Assembly: GCF_021130785.1 (NCBI RefSeq)
Contig: NW_025777945.1
Location: 1-64,000, forward strand
DNA from: Homalodisca vitripennis
Lineage: Eukaryota > Arthropoda > Insecta > Hemiptera > Cicadellidae
Direction: 5' to 3'
Length of the DNA: 64,000 nt
In this document: one piece after another, positions 11,525-23,500 of the stretch
Numbering within the stretch: the first letter of the stretch is position 1
Layout: every line of letters starts with the position of its first letter
Translations under genes and position numbers: made by a program
Notes under the pieces: model-generated
Told to the model about the DNA's origin: nothing
Seen by the model: only the letters and a program-made list of their open reading frames with translations
Database searches by the model: none

Positions 11525-13324
11525 AATATTGAATAAATTAATATATTTTGTCTTAAGCGTCTAGTTTGCACTACTTTAAGCTTTGGTATGACTTCTTAGC
11601 AAGTTCTTCTTATTCTAATACTTCGCCTTACAACAATGGAAAAATATAATTCAGAATGGTTCATTATAACTAAGTTCAATATTTTTTAACCATCTTGATA
11701 AGTTAATTTACATGCATAGCAGTAGTAGCAGCTATCAGCTATCTCCGTGACACTCCCAGCAGTGTGATTGGCACTCTGGTGAACACGTGATCTGGTATTC
11801 TATAACACAAAATACTCGCGTATCTCAGCCGTTTCTACCTTGGCATACACCCTTGCCTACCCAGAGGATACTCTGAGGATCACGATGCAGAAGATAGAGA
11901 CCCTGATCCACCTGGAAATATGCACCTCTGCCAACACTAAAACTATTGCGTGTCTGAGTAGAATGGCTTACAAGACAACTACTCAACTTTATCACATGTC
12001 TAGTGATAATAGCTGGAATATACTATCTCCTTATACAGGCATCCAGTCAGGAACCTGGTAGTTTTGTATACCAAACGTCTGCGTTTAATTGGTTTAACAT
12101 TATGATCTTGTGTGTAATAATATCAGAGTCTTTGTTCGTCAGTAATAACCTTGAATCTGGATCATCCAAAATCTTCATCTTTGACATTGTGATGATTAAC
12201 ACACTCTAAGGTGGAGTGTAAGCCAGCGCCGGGAGACTCTACATAACATTGTTCAACCGACGTTACGGCATACGGTGGTAGATGTCAAAGGAATTGAAAT
12301 GAACAAAGTTAAAAAGGCCCATATATCTGTAGTCTAGGGTGTAAACACTATACGCAATTGCCTCTAAAATAAAAGTTCATTTAATACTAAATCTGCTATC
12401 TTTAAATAATTAAAACAGATGGCTTTGCGTGTCTTTCTTTAAAATATTAATTGACGATATACGTTATATATTTATTTATTAAGGATTGTCACAAAAACTA
12501 CTGATAGATTCGCTTAGTCCTACTAATCTTTTGGGCCAAAATTGTTTAATTGGAAATGTATAAAGACAACAAAATTTTGACTCTGACGTACACTTCAAGC
12601 TAAGAACAGTTTATTACTAGAACTCACGGCGGGCCGTAAGCGGTATACACGTAACATTTAACATTTCCAAGGTGATTTTACGATCTGGTAGCGAGCGGAG
12701 GTAATACGGCGTATGATGTGATGACGTCAGTCAGCTCAAACCGCCAGAATAAACTAATTGGCTTGCTGTTGCCGCTCGCTTCAGAACTGAATAGCATAGA
12801 ACGACTTGGTTTCGAACATGTCTATGTGGCAGACCACGTACACCATGTAATTGAAATTTGTGCAACAATTCGTCTGTTTTTCCCAAACAAACTGTTTCGT
12901 AAACTTTACCGAGAAACTAGATGTATTAAAATGGGGCAATAAATGCTCGGCTGCGTGAATCGCCCTTTGTAAAGATTGGAATGACTTTAGCGGATTTTAT
13001 AAATGAATTCATTTTTGAAAAGAACACTATTTATTTTCAGTACAATACAATATTTTCAGTATTTCCTGAAAAATTTACTTAGTGTTTTAGTGTTCTGTTT
13101 CACGCCACCGCGCCGCGCGCAGTCCTTCCTGACAGTCGCTAGGAACAGAGCGCGTGTAGTATTCCGTTTTGGAAGGGGGGCTGTGCTAAGGGAGAAAGGC
13201 ACAGTGTTTTAAATTTTTCTGAATTTCTCATAATCTATTAAGTTTAGCTCAAACACATGCAGTAATTATTTAAATAAAATAAGATTGCGTGCAATTGGAT
13301 CAAATGTTCGGGGTATATTATTCA

Positions 13325-13326
<2 letters not shown>
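11525..13326. other. Unassigned stretch, no gene supported
   Basis: Short frames at 11840-12061, 12003-12209, 12718-12942 and 13003-13212 have no recognisable domains. A perfect CRE-like TGACGTCA occurs at 12722-12729 inside a GC-richer block, and a second GC-rich block lies at about 13095-13200. Nothing shows these are promoters or exons. Confidence 0.5.

Positions 13327-13388
<62 letters not shown>
13327..13388. repeat. (AT)n microsatellite, about 62 bp
   Basis: Uninterrupted alternating A and T. Confidence 0.98.
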
Positions 13389-13390
<2 letters not shown>

Positions 13391-14090
13391 AGGAATCTTC
13401 TCTTACGTAGTTTAAGATTTTTTACATTATGCCAGTAAGATAATCAATATACCTAAGAGCAAAACGTTTCTGCCTTGAACAACGTTTTATTTTGAAGTTG
13501 CTCATCGTCTGAAGATTTATGTTATAGAGTATCTGTAACGAACACTTTTTAATGGAAATATACCCCACACCAGCACGTACTTGGAGCTTAAACTTATTCA
13601 AGAATACAGAATGCTTGGTTCAAAAATAATATAAATCGGTAAAGCCGTTTAATGTTTATTTCACCGATTCTCGTAAAAACTATTTTTTCAATCTTAACCA
13701 AACGGATTTAGATCAAATTACCTGCAGTAAACTTCCCTCATTATTGGAAAACAGTGATTTAGAACATATTTCAATTAATCTATGGACATCCATACAAAAT
13801 AAACGGTTTAAATTAAGGACATTTCCCTCGTGTATTTGAGAAAACATAACTTAAAGCCTTAAATTAATAGCAAATAACAGAACAAAGAATATTTAGAGTA
13901 TGATTTACAAACCGAGGAAGTTAGTGAAATATAGAGCAAATGAATCATTACAGCATCCCACACCAACATTGTGAGGCGGAGATGTCACATGTCTGCTGAC
14001 CACCAGCTGTTTCCGGTATGACGTGGCTTCCGCCGTCTGCTTGATATACATATCGTCTGGAAACATATAAATGAAATAAAATGTACATAT
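13389..14090. other. Unassigned sequence left of the inverted LINE
   Basis: It is AT-rich apart from a GC-richer block at about 13945-14060 (TGTTTCCGGTATGACGTGGC and neighbours). That block stays open on the minus strand as a continuation of the LINE frame, but its translation does not look like reverse transcriptase. I read it as flanking DNA or an unknown repeat. No gene is supported. Confidence 0.5.
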
Positions 14091-14429
14091 GAATTTTAAA
14101 TTAGTTCTACTCCATTCAAACAGATTGTCAAGATCATTTTGCAGAATCTGACAATCAGAAATATCGTTTATACCTTTAAATATTTTCAAATCGTCTGCAT
14201 AAAGTAAAAATTCACAATGTTTAATTGAAGAAGTGATGTTGTTGATAAATATAATAAACAGAAGTGGACCTAAGTTGGAGCCTTGAGGAACTCCAGATCC
14301 CGGATGAAATTCAGAAGACAATTTACCCTCATAAGTAACATATTGAACTCTTTTGGACAGATAAGATGAAAACAACTTTATCAATGAAGAAGATAAGCCA
14401 AAATAATTAAGTTTTGAAAGTAATGTCAA
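14091..14429 (-). pseudogene. LINE ORF2, reverse transcriptase catalytic part, cut at inversion
   Basis: The segment begins LLSKLNYFGLSSSLIKLF and contains GVPQGSNLGPLLFIIFIN (motif B region) and LLYADDLKIF (motif C, with both Asp residues intact). It then runs through LQNDLDNLFEWSRTNLKF, where LINE similarity stops at about 14091. The frame itself stays open to 13905, but those extra residues look unrelated and are probably flanking DNA. The continuation of this protein is found on the opposite strand from about 16330. Confidence 0.88.
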
Positions 14430-14514
14430 ATGGTCTACTTTGTCAAATGCCTTTTCGAAATCTGTGTATATGACATCGATTTGACCTCCAGAATCTAAAG
14501 TTGAAATGCAGAAT

Positions 14515-15096
14515 TCAGAAAAATTGACTAAGTTTGATGTGATGGATCGACCAGGAAAAGAAGCCGTGCTGATGAGGACTAATGAAGCATTTTACATGAG
14601 CGAACAATCTGTTGTACAATATGGACTCAAATACTTTAGCAGGTGTTGATAAAATAGATATGGGTCTGTAGTTCTTTATGTCTAATCTTTGTCCTTTTTT
14701 GAAAATAGGAGTAACTTTGGCTCGTTTCCAAACGTCAGGAAATTGTGAAGAAGAAATGGAAATATTAAAAATGTGAAGTAAAGGTGAAACCAGTAATTCG
14801 GAACAAGCTTTGAAAATATAGGGAGGCAGACCATCCGGCCCCACGGAAGTTTTTGGTTTTAATTTTTGAAGAGCTGAGAGCACCTCGTTGCGGGTGACAG
14901 CGGCGAGTGTCATGAGAGGCACGCCGGGCATGACCGGGGAGCGGAGCGCACAGCGCCACAACTCCTCACTGTCTAGCTGACAGTGTTCATACACTGAACC
15001 AAAATACCGAGCAAACTTGTCTGTTATCTGGGCGGCCCCCACTACCTCCTCCCCGTCTAAACTCATAACAGCCGGTCTGCCATCTACTACTCTCAA
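14515..15096 (-). pseudogene. LINE ORF2, reverse transcriptase N-terminal half
   Basis: Reverse transcriptase palm and fingers motifs are seen in order: LKPKTSVGPDGLP, FPDVWKRAKVTPIFKKG, IKNYRPISILSTPAKVFESI and PHQHGF. A frameshift near 14560 ends the frame. In the corrected frame the sequence runs into motif A, YTDFEKAFDKVDH, which keeps the catalytic Asp. The enzyme would copy the LINE RNA at a nicked target. Nothing in the visible motifs suggests loss of catalytic residues, so the insertion may be fairly young despite its frameshifts. Confidence 0.88.
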
Positions 15097-15166
15097 ATTA
15101 TTTATTTCTCGCCAAAAAGATTTAGGATTTAACCTTAAATTGCTTTCAACAATATTAATATGATTT

Positions 15167-15850
15167 TTAAAACGCTTGCTTAGTGCAAACTTTTATTGTA
15201 CTTCGTAATTCCTTGTACTCTTCATAAATGCTAGGGATCTTATATTTCAAGTATTTACGTCTCACAATGTTCTTACGCCTAATCAAACTAATTAAATAAC
15301 GATCAAACCAAGGAGGGTACTTAGAATTCAATTTACGATGAACAGGTACACATTGACAAATAATTCTATTTAAAACTGAATAAAAATAATTAACGGCTTC
15401 ATTAACACTACACATTTCTAATAAATTACACCAATCAACATCTCTTAGATAATTATACAACATTAAAAAATCTGCTCTTTTAAAGTTAAACAAGTTTGTA
15501 TTAGGAACTATGTAATTAATGCTCTGAACAGTGGACTTAAAAGTAATACTGAGTGGTGGGTGATATTTATCAACATTGACTACTGGACAACAATCCTGTT
15601 CAACAGTTACACCTACTATGTCAGATAAAATCAAATCTAGAGTTTTACCAAGTTCGTTTTTTATATCATTATGCAAAAGTAAATTATACATTTCCATAAA
15701 AAATAATAACTGCTTACATATTTCATTACCCAGTTTTAAATCAAAGTTTATTCCAGTAATTGGTAGATTAAAATCTCCAAGGATTAAAAGTTTTTTGTTT
15801 TTAAGTGATAGGGAATGAAATTTGTCGAAAAAAGAATTATAATCAGCCAA
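15167..15850 (-). pseudogene. LINE ORF2, endonuclease C-terminal part and linker
   Basis: This continues the endonuclease after the frameshift. LLILGDFNLP is the conserved GDFN block, and TLDLILSD is the usual C-terminal block of LINE endonucleases. The remainder (KYPPWFDRYLISLIRRKNIV and on) is the linker before the reverse transcriptase, with the 'PPWF---L--LI--K' pattern common to CR1/Jockey ORF2. Another one-base shift near 15180 moves the reading into the frame that continues as RFKNHIN and NPKSFW. The catalytic-looking residues are retained, so decay here is by small indels. Confidence 0.85.
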
Positions 15851-16226
15851 TGGTGAATTGGGAGGAAAGTATGTGCAACATACAATTATTGATGATTTTG
15901 TTTAGAAACTCCAACTTTAACAATATGTTTTCTCCAAAATCTTCTAGATCACTAAGTCTCTGAACTTTAATATAATTTGAAACTGCAATTAACACCCCTC
16001 CCCCCCTTGTCTTTCCTGTTCGCAGTTGACACCGATCCCGACGGAATACCTGATAGCCGTCGGAGAAAAGTTCTGCGTTATACACTGACTCGTTTAACCA
16101 AGTTTCTGTTAAGGCAATTATATTCCAATTGTTGTTCAATATATTTAAACGAAAATCTGTAGTTTTTGACCGTAGCCCCCTTACATTTTGATAATATACA
16201 TGCAAAATCTTATTTGATCCCATCAA
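15843..16226 (-). pseudogene. LINE ORF2, endonuclease N-terminal part
   Basis: This is the start of an APE-type endonuclease, the enzyme that nicks target DNA for LINE insertion. The frame opens MMGSNKILHVYYQNVRGLRS and shows the family blocks YYQNVRGLRSK, ALTETWLN, FRRDR and GGGVLIAVS. These correspond to the first half of the exonuclease-endonuclease-phosphatase fold, including the catalytic Asn and Glu regions. A single-base frameshift near 15890 ends this frame. The coding sense continues in the next frame with a CTYFPPNSP-like block before 15850. The position fits the start of ORF2; any ORF1 would lie to the right on the minus strand, and only about 100 bases of possible 5' sequence remain before the inversion junction. 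Confidence 0.85.
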
Positions 16227-16328
16227 TTATTATTTAGAAGTTCTAATACAGGCAAATATATTAACTGTAACAAATAAACACAAAACAAAATAATAAATAT
16301 TACATGCAATAAATTAACAACAACAACA

Positions 16329-17039
16329 GTGCTTATTAAATGCGTTTTTTCAAAAAGATCTCAGAATAACAATGTTATTTTTAATTACTCGATAGGAGGC
16401 GTTGACCTGGCATACAACAGTTCCATTAAAGACCTAGGCATCACGTTTAATGAAAAATTCTCATTTTCAGATCATGTTATTTCTATCTGTAAATCTTCAT
16501 TCTCAGTACTGGGTTTCATCCGCAGATCTAGGAATTGCCTAAAAAATACAAATGTAATCAAACTTCTTTACTGCTCCTTAGTAAGGTCTAGGTTAGAGTT
16601 CGACTCAGTCATCTGGAATCCACAGTTTGTTTACCTCTCCGAATTAATAGAAAGCGTCCAGAAGAAATTTCTAAGGTTTTTATATTTCAAGGAATTTGGC
16701 CATTACACAACAGTAGTTCCATATCTCGAACTGCTGTCAATATTTAATCTTGATTCCCTGGGTAAAAGGCGGCGGGTGGCTATGTTGGTCTGCCTGTATA
16801 GGCTGGTGGGTGGCGCAATCGACGACTCAGCTCTGTTATCAAAATTACAGTTCTACGTTCCTAGTCACAATTCACGAAAACGTTTGTTGTTCTCTCCTCG
16901 CTACTCTCGTACCAGCCGGGCTGCCAACTCGCCAATCAATGTAATGATTGGTCTTCACAATGCTTTACCGCTAGATGTGGATATTTTTGGTAATTCTCTA
17001 AGAATATTTATCAAAAATGTTTCAAATTGCATTGATTAG
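16329..17039 (+). pseudogene. LINE ORF2, C-terminal region, sense-oriented 3' part
   Basis: The open frame reads LIKCVFSKRSQNNNVIFNYS, then IKDLGITFNEKFSFSDHV, SVLGFIRRSRN and LLYCSLVRSRLEFDSVIWNP, and stops at 17039. These are the post-YADD blocks of LINE polyproteins ('KC---SF--', 'KDLG---D--L-F--H', 'LGFI-R', 'LY--LVRS-LEY---VW-P'). No internal stop or shift is seen. It joins, in protein order, directly to the antisense fragment ending at 14091. The 3' UTR follows to about 17420. Confidence 0.88.
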
Positions 17040-17504
17040 TGTTTATTGGTGATCTCCGTATTTTTAGTTTTTTAGTTTTGCATGTATAAATTGATTATCA
17101 AGTTCTATAAAATATTTCCATTTTGATAGTTTGTATTTTGTCATCTTCTTCGATAAAATCGGTCTTGTTGTTATTTAGTATTTAGAGTATTTTGACTTTA
17201 GTTGTTCGTGGTTTTTACTATTTATCTATTATATTGTTCTTGTTATTATTACTATTATTTTTTTAAAAGTTATACTATGTCGTTATGCATATTTATATAC
17301 TTATGTGCATATAGTATTCTCTCTGTATTTAATTAATTATATAATTTAATGCTGCATTGTAATTGGGAAAAACTGTAATGTAAGCATTATTCTTAATAAA
17401 CGAATTTGAATTTGAATTTTAATATACTTATTTGCGGTAACAGCTGACGATGTTCAGACAAATCAGTAATTCTTCACACACGTACAACTGTCAACAGTGA
17501 TAAG

Positions 17505-20500
17505 CGGGGGAGGTAGAAAGGCCCCAGTCACCCTCAGGCTATGTTGTGTGCACCGCTCTGGTAAACTGTTCTTGGCTGAGTCATTGTTTTATTGCTCTCT
17601 CTGTTTTAACTACTAATAGGCGCAGAATGTAGAGAGGCCCCAGTCACCCTCAGGCTATGTTGTGTGCAACGCTCTGGTAACTGCTCTTGGCTGAGTCATT
17701 GTTTTATTACTCTCACTGTGCTAACTACTATTAGGCGCAGAATGTAGAGAGGCCCCTGTCACCCTCAAGCTATGTTGTGTGCACCGCTCTGGTAACTGTT
17801 CTTGGCTGAGTCATTGTTTTATTGCTCTCTCTGTTTTAACTACTAATAGGCGCAGGGAATGTAGAGAGGCCCCAGTCACCCTCAGGCTATGTTGTGTGCA
17901 ACGCTCTGGTAACTGCTCTTGGCTGAGTCATTGTTTTATTACTCTCACTGTGCTAACTACTATTAGGCGCAGAATGTAGAGAGGCCCCTGTCACCCTCAA
18001 GCTATGTTGTGTGCACCGCTCTGGTAACTGTTCTTGGCTGAGTCATTGTTTTATTGCTCTCTCTGTTTTAACTACTAATAGGCGCAGAATGTAGAGAGGC
18101 CCCAGTCACCCTCAGGCTATGTTGTGTGCAACGCTCTGGTAACTGCTCTTGGCTGAGTCATTGTTTTATTGCTCTCACTGTGCTAACTACTAATAGGCGC
18201 AGAATGCAGAGAGGCCCCAGTCACCCTCAGGCTATATTGTGTGCACCGCTCTGGTAACTGTTCTTGGCTGAGTCATTGTTTTATTGTTCTCACTGTATTA
18301 ACTACTAATAGGCGCAGAATGTAGAGAGGCCCCAGTCACCCTCAGGCTATGTTGTGTGCAACGCTCTGGTAACTGCTCTTGGCTGAGTCATTGTTTTATT
18401 GCTCTCACTGTGCTAACTACTAATAGGCGCAGAATGTAGAGAGGCCCCTGTCACCCTCAGGCTATGTTGTGTGCAACGCTCTGGTAACTGCTCTTGGCTG
18501 AGTCATTGTTTTTATTGGTTCTCACTGTGCTAACTAACTAATAGGCGCGGATGTAGAGATGCCCCTGTCACCCTCAGGCTATGTTGTGTTCACCGCTCTG
18601 GTAACTGTTTTTGGCTGAGTCATTGTTTTTATTGGTCTCACTGTGCTAACTAATAGTTGGCGCAGAATGTAGAGATGCCCCTGTCACCCTCAGGCTATGT
18701 TGTGTTCACCGCTCTGGTAACTGTTTTTGGCTGAGTCATTGTTTTTATTGGTCTCACTGTGCTAACTAATAATAGGCGCGGGATGTAGAGATGCCCCTGT
18801 CACCCTCAGGGCTATGTTATGTTCACCGCTCTGGTAACTGTTCTTGGCTGAGTCATTGTTTTATTGGTCTCACTGTGCTAACAACTAATAGGCGCGGGAT
18901 GTAGAGATGCCCCTGTCACCCTCAGGCTATGTTGTGTGCACCGCTCTGGTAACTGTTCTTGGCTGAGTCATTGTTTTTATTGGTCTCACTGTGCTAACTA
19001 ATAACAGGCGCGGGATGTAGAGAGAGGCCCCTGTCACCCTCAGGCTATGTTGTGTTCACCGCTCTGGTAACTGTTCTTGGCTCAGTCCATTGTTTTATTG
19101 TCTCACTGTGCTAACTACTAATAGGCGCGGGATGTAGAGATGCCCCCTGTCACCCCTCAGGCTATGTTGTGTGCACCGCTCTGGTAACTGTTTTTGGCTG
19201 AGTCATTGTTTTATTGGCTCCTCACTGTGCTAACTACTACTAGGCGGAGAATGTAGAGAGGCCCCAGTCACCCTCAGGCTATGTTGTGTGCAACGCTCTA
19301 GTAACTGCTCTTGGCTGAGTCATTGTTTTATTGCTCTCACAGTGCTAACTACTAATAGGCGCAGAATGTAGAGAGGCCCCTGTCACCCTCAAGCTATGTT
19401 GTTTGCACCGCTCTGGTAACTGTTTTTGGCTGAGTCATTGTTTTATTGTTCTCACTGTACTAACTACTAATAGGCGCAGAATGTAGAGAGGCCCCAGTCA
19501 CCCTCAGGTTATGTTGTGTGCAACGCTCTGGTAACTGCTCTTGGCTGAGTCATTGTTTTATTGCTCTCACAGTGCTAACTACTAATAGGCGCAGAATGTA
19601 GAGAGGCCCCAGTCACCCTTAGGTTATGTTGTGTGCACAGCTCTGGTAACTGTTCTTGGTTGAGTCATTGTTTTATTGCTCTCACTGTGCTAACTACTAA
19701 TAGGCGCAGAATGTAGAGAGGCCCCAGTCACCCTCAGGCTATGTTGTGTGCACCGCTCTGGTAACTGCTCTTGGCTGAGTCATTGTTTTACTGCTCTCAC
19801 TGTGTTAACTACTAATAGGCGCAGAATGTAGAGAGGCCCCAGTCACCCTCAGGCTATGTTGTGTACAACGCTCTGGTAACTGTTCTTGGCTGAGTCATTG
19901 TTTTATTGCTCTCACTGTGCTAACTACTATTAGGCGCAGAATGTAGAGAGGCCCCAGTCACCCTCAGGATATGTTGTGTGCAACGCTCTGGTAACTGCTC
20001 TTGGCTAAGTCATTGTTTTATTGCTCTCACTGTGCTAACTACTAATAGGCGCAGAATGTAGAGAGGCCCCAGTCACCCTCAGGCTATGTTGTGTGCAACG
20101 CTCTGGTAACTGCTCTTGGCTGATTCATTGTTTTATTGCTCTCACTGTGCTAACTACTATTAGGCGCAGAATGTAGAGAGGCCCCTGTCACCCTCAAGCT
20201 ATGTTGTTTCCACCGCTCTGGTAACTGCTCTTGGCTGAGTCATGGTTTTATTGCTCTCACTGTGCTAACTACTAATAGGCGCAGAATGTAGAGAGGCCCC
20301 TGTCACCCTCAGGCTATGTTGTGTGCAACGCTCTAGTAACTGCTCTTGGCTGAGTCATTGTTTTATTGCTCTCACAGTGCTAACTACTAATAGGCGCAGA
20401 ATGTAGAGAGGCCCCTGTCACCCTCAAGCTATGTTGTTTGCACCGCTCTGGTAACTGTTTTTGGCTGAGTCATTGTTTTATTGTTCTCACTGTACTAACT

Positions 20501-23500
20501 ACTAATAGGCGCAGAATGTAGAGAGGCCCCAGTCACCCTCAGGTTATGTTGTGTGCAACGCTCTGGTAACTGCTCTTGGCTGAGTCATTGTTTTATTGCT
20601 CTCACAGTGCTAACTACTAATAGGCGCAGAATGTAGAGAGGCCCCAGTCACCCTTAGGTTATGTTGTGTGCACAGCTCTGGTAACTGTTCTTGGTTGAGT
20701 CATTGTTTTATTGCTCTCACAGTGCTAACTACTAATAGGCGCAGATTGTAGAGAGGCCCCTGTCACCCTCAAGCTATGTTGTTTGCACCGCTCTGGTAAC
20801 TGTTTTTGGCTGAGTCATTGTTTTATTGTTCTCACTGTACTAACTACTAATAGGCGCAGAATGTAGAGAGGCCCCAGTCACCCTCAGGTTATGTTGTGTG
20901 CAACGCTCTTGTAACTGCTCTTGGCTGAGTCATTGTTTTATTGCTCTCACTGTCCTAACTACTAATAGGCGCAGAATGTAGAGAGGCCCCAGTCACCCTC
21001 AGGCTATGTTGTGTGCAACGCTCTGGTAACTGCTCTTGGCTGAGTCATTGTTTTACTGCTCTCACTGTGCTAACTACTAATAGGCGCAGAATGTAGAGAG
21101 GCCCCAGTCACCCTCAGGCTATGTTGTGTGCACCGCTCTGGTAACTGCTCTTGGCTGAGTCATTGTTTTACTGCTCTCACTGTGTTAACTACTAATAGGC
21201 GCAGAATGTAGAGAGGCCCCAGTCACCCTCAGGCTATGTTGTGTACAACGCTCTGGTAACTGTTCTTGGCTGAGTCATTGTTTTATTGCTCTCACTGTGC
21301 TAACTACTATTAGGCGCAGAATGTAGAGAGGCCCCAGTCACCCTCAGGATATGTTGTGTGCAACGCTCTGGTAACTGCTCTTGGCTAAGTCATTGTTTTA
21401 TTGCTCTCACTGTGCTAACTACTAATAGGCGCAGAATGTAGAGAGGCCCCAGTCACCCTCAGGCTATGTTGTGTGCAACGCTCTGGTAACTGCTCTTGGC
21501 TGATTCATTGTTTTATTGCTCTCACTGTGCTAACTACTATTAGGCGCAGAATGTAGAGAGGCCCCTGTCACCCTCAAGCTATGTTGTTTCCACCGCTCTG
21601 GTAACTGCTCTTGGCTGAGTCATGGTTTTATTGCTCTCACTGTGCTAACTACTAATAGGCGCAGAATGTAGAGAGGCCCCTGTCACCCTCAAGCTATGTT
21701 GTTTGCACCGCTCTGGTAACTGCTCTTGGCTGAGTCATGGTTTTATTGCTCTCACTGTGCTAACTACTAATAGGCGCAGAATGTAGAGAGGCCCCTGTCA
21801 CACTCAAGCTATGTTGTGTGCACCGTTCTGGTAACTGTTCTTGGCTGAGTCATTGTTTTATTGCTCTCTCTGTTTTAATTACTAATAGGCGCAGAATGTA
21901 GAGAGGCCCCAGTCACCCTCAGGCTATGTTGTGTGCAACGCTCTGGTAACTGCTTTTGGCTGAGTCATTGTTTTATTGCTCTCGCTGTGCTAACTACTAA
22001 TAGGCGCAGAATGTAGAGAGGCCCCAGTCACCCTCAGGCTATGTTGTGTGCACCGCTCTGGTAACTGTTCTTGGTTGAGTCATTGTTTTATTGCTCTCAC
22101 TGTACTAACTACTAATAGGCGCAGAATGTAGAGAGGCCCCAGTCACCCTCAGACTATGTTGTGTGCATCGCTCTGGTAAACTGTTCTTGGCTGAGTCATT
22201 GTTTTATTGCTCTCACTGTGCTAACTACTAATAGGCGCAGAATGTAGAGAGGCCCCAGTCACCCTCGGACTATGTTGTGTGCAACGCTCTGGTAACTGTT
22301 CTTGGCTGAGTCATTGTTTTATTGCTCTCACTGTGCTAACTACTAATAGGCGCAGAATGTAGAGAGGCCCCAGTCACCCTCAGGCTATGTTGTGTGCACC
22401 GCTCTGGTAACTGTTCTTGGTTGAGTCATTATTTTATTGCTCTCACTGTACTAACTACTAATAGGCGCAGAATGTAGAGAGGCCCCAGGCACCCTCAGAT
22501 TATGTTGTGTGCACCGCTCTGGTAACTGTTCTTGGTTGAGTCATTGTTTTATTGCTCTCACAGTGCTAACTACTAATAGGCGCAGAATGTAGAGAGGCCC
22601 CAGTCACCCTCAGGCTATGTTGTGTGCACCGCTCTGGTAACTGTTCTTGGCTGAGTCATTGTTGTATTGCTCTCACAGTGCTAACTACTAATAGGCGCAG
22701 AATGTAGAGAGGCCCCAGTCACCCTCAGGCTATTTTGTGTGCACAGTTCTGGTAACTGTTCTTGGTTGAGTCATTGTTTTATTGCTCTCACAGTGCTAAC
22801 TACTAATAGGCGCAGAATGTAGAGAGGCCCCAGTCACCCTTAGGTTATGTTGTGTGCACAGCTCTGGTAACTGTTCTTGGTTGAGTCATTGTTTTATTGC
22901 TCTCACAGTGCTAACTACTAATAGGCGCAGAATGTAGAGAGGCCCCTGTCACACTCAAGCTATGTTGTTTGCACCGCTCTGGTAACTGCTCTTGGCTGAG
23001 TCATTGTTTTATTGCTCTCACTGTGCTAACTACTATTAGGCGCAGAATGTAGAGAGGCCACTGTCACCCTCAGACTATGTTGTGTGCACCGCTCTGGTAA
23101 CTGTTCTTGGCTGAGTTATTGTTTTATTGCTTTCACTGTGCTAACTACTAATAGGCGCAGAATGTAGAGAGGCCCCAGTCGCACTCAAGCTATGTTGTGT
23201 GCACCGCTCTGGTAACTGTTCTTGGCTGAGTCATTGTTTTATTGCTCTCACTGTGCTAACTACTAATAGGCGCAGAATGTAGAGAGGCCCCAGTCACCCT
23301 CAGGCTATGTTGTGTGCACCGCTCTGGTAACTGTTCTTGGTTGAGTCATTGTTTTATTGCTCTCACTGTACTAACTACTAATAGGCGCAGAATGTAGAGA
23401 GGCCCCAGTCACCCTCAGACTATGTTGTGTGCACCGCTCTGGTAACTGTTCTTGGCTGAGTCATTGTTTTATTGCTCTCACTGTGCTAACTACTAATAGG

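Larger units (their letters stand above)
14091..17420. mobile_element. LINE with twin-priming type 5' inversion
   Basis: The left part (14091 to about 16325) is antisense, running from the reverse transcriptase near 14091 rightward to the endonuclease start at 16226. The right part (about 16330-17420) is sense and encodes the C-terminal region plus 3' UTR, ending in repeated GAATTT. The protein breakpoint is nearly seamless: the antisense part stops at WSRTNLKF and the sense part resumes at LIKCVFSKRS, consecutive regions of this family. This is the order expected when the second nicked target strand primes internally on the LINE RNA. GAATTTTAA occurs at both outer borders (14091-14099 and 17414-17422) and may be the target duplication, or microhomology. 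The clade is CR1/Jockey-like and not resolved further. Confidence 0.88.

Noticed and set aside
12718..12942. TGACGTCA and a 74-codon frame as a promoter and gene
   Set aside because: One 8-base motif is weak evidence and the peptide has no recognisable domain or splice context.
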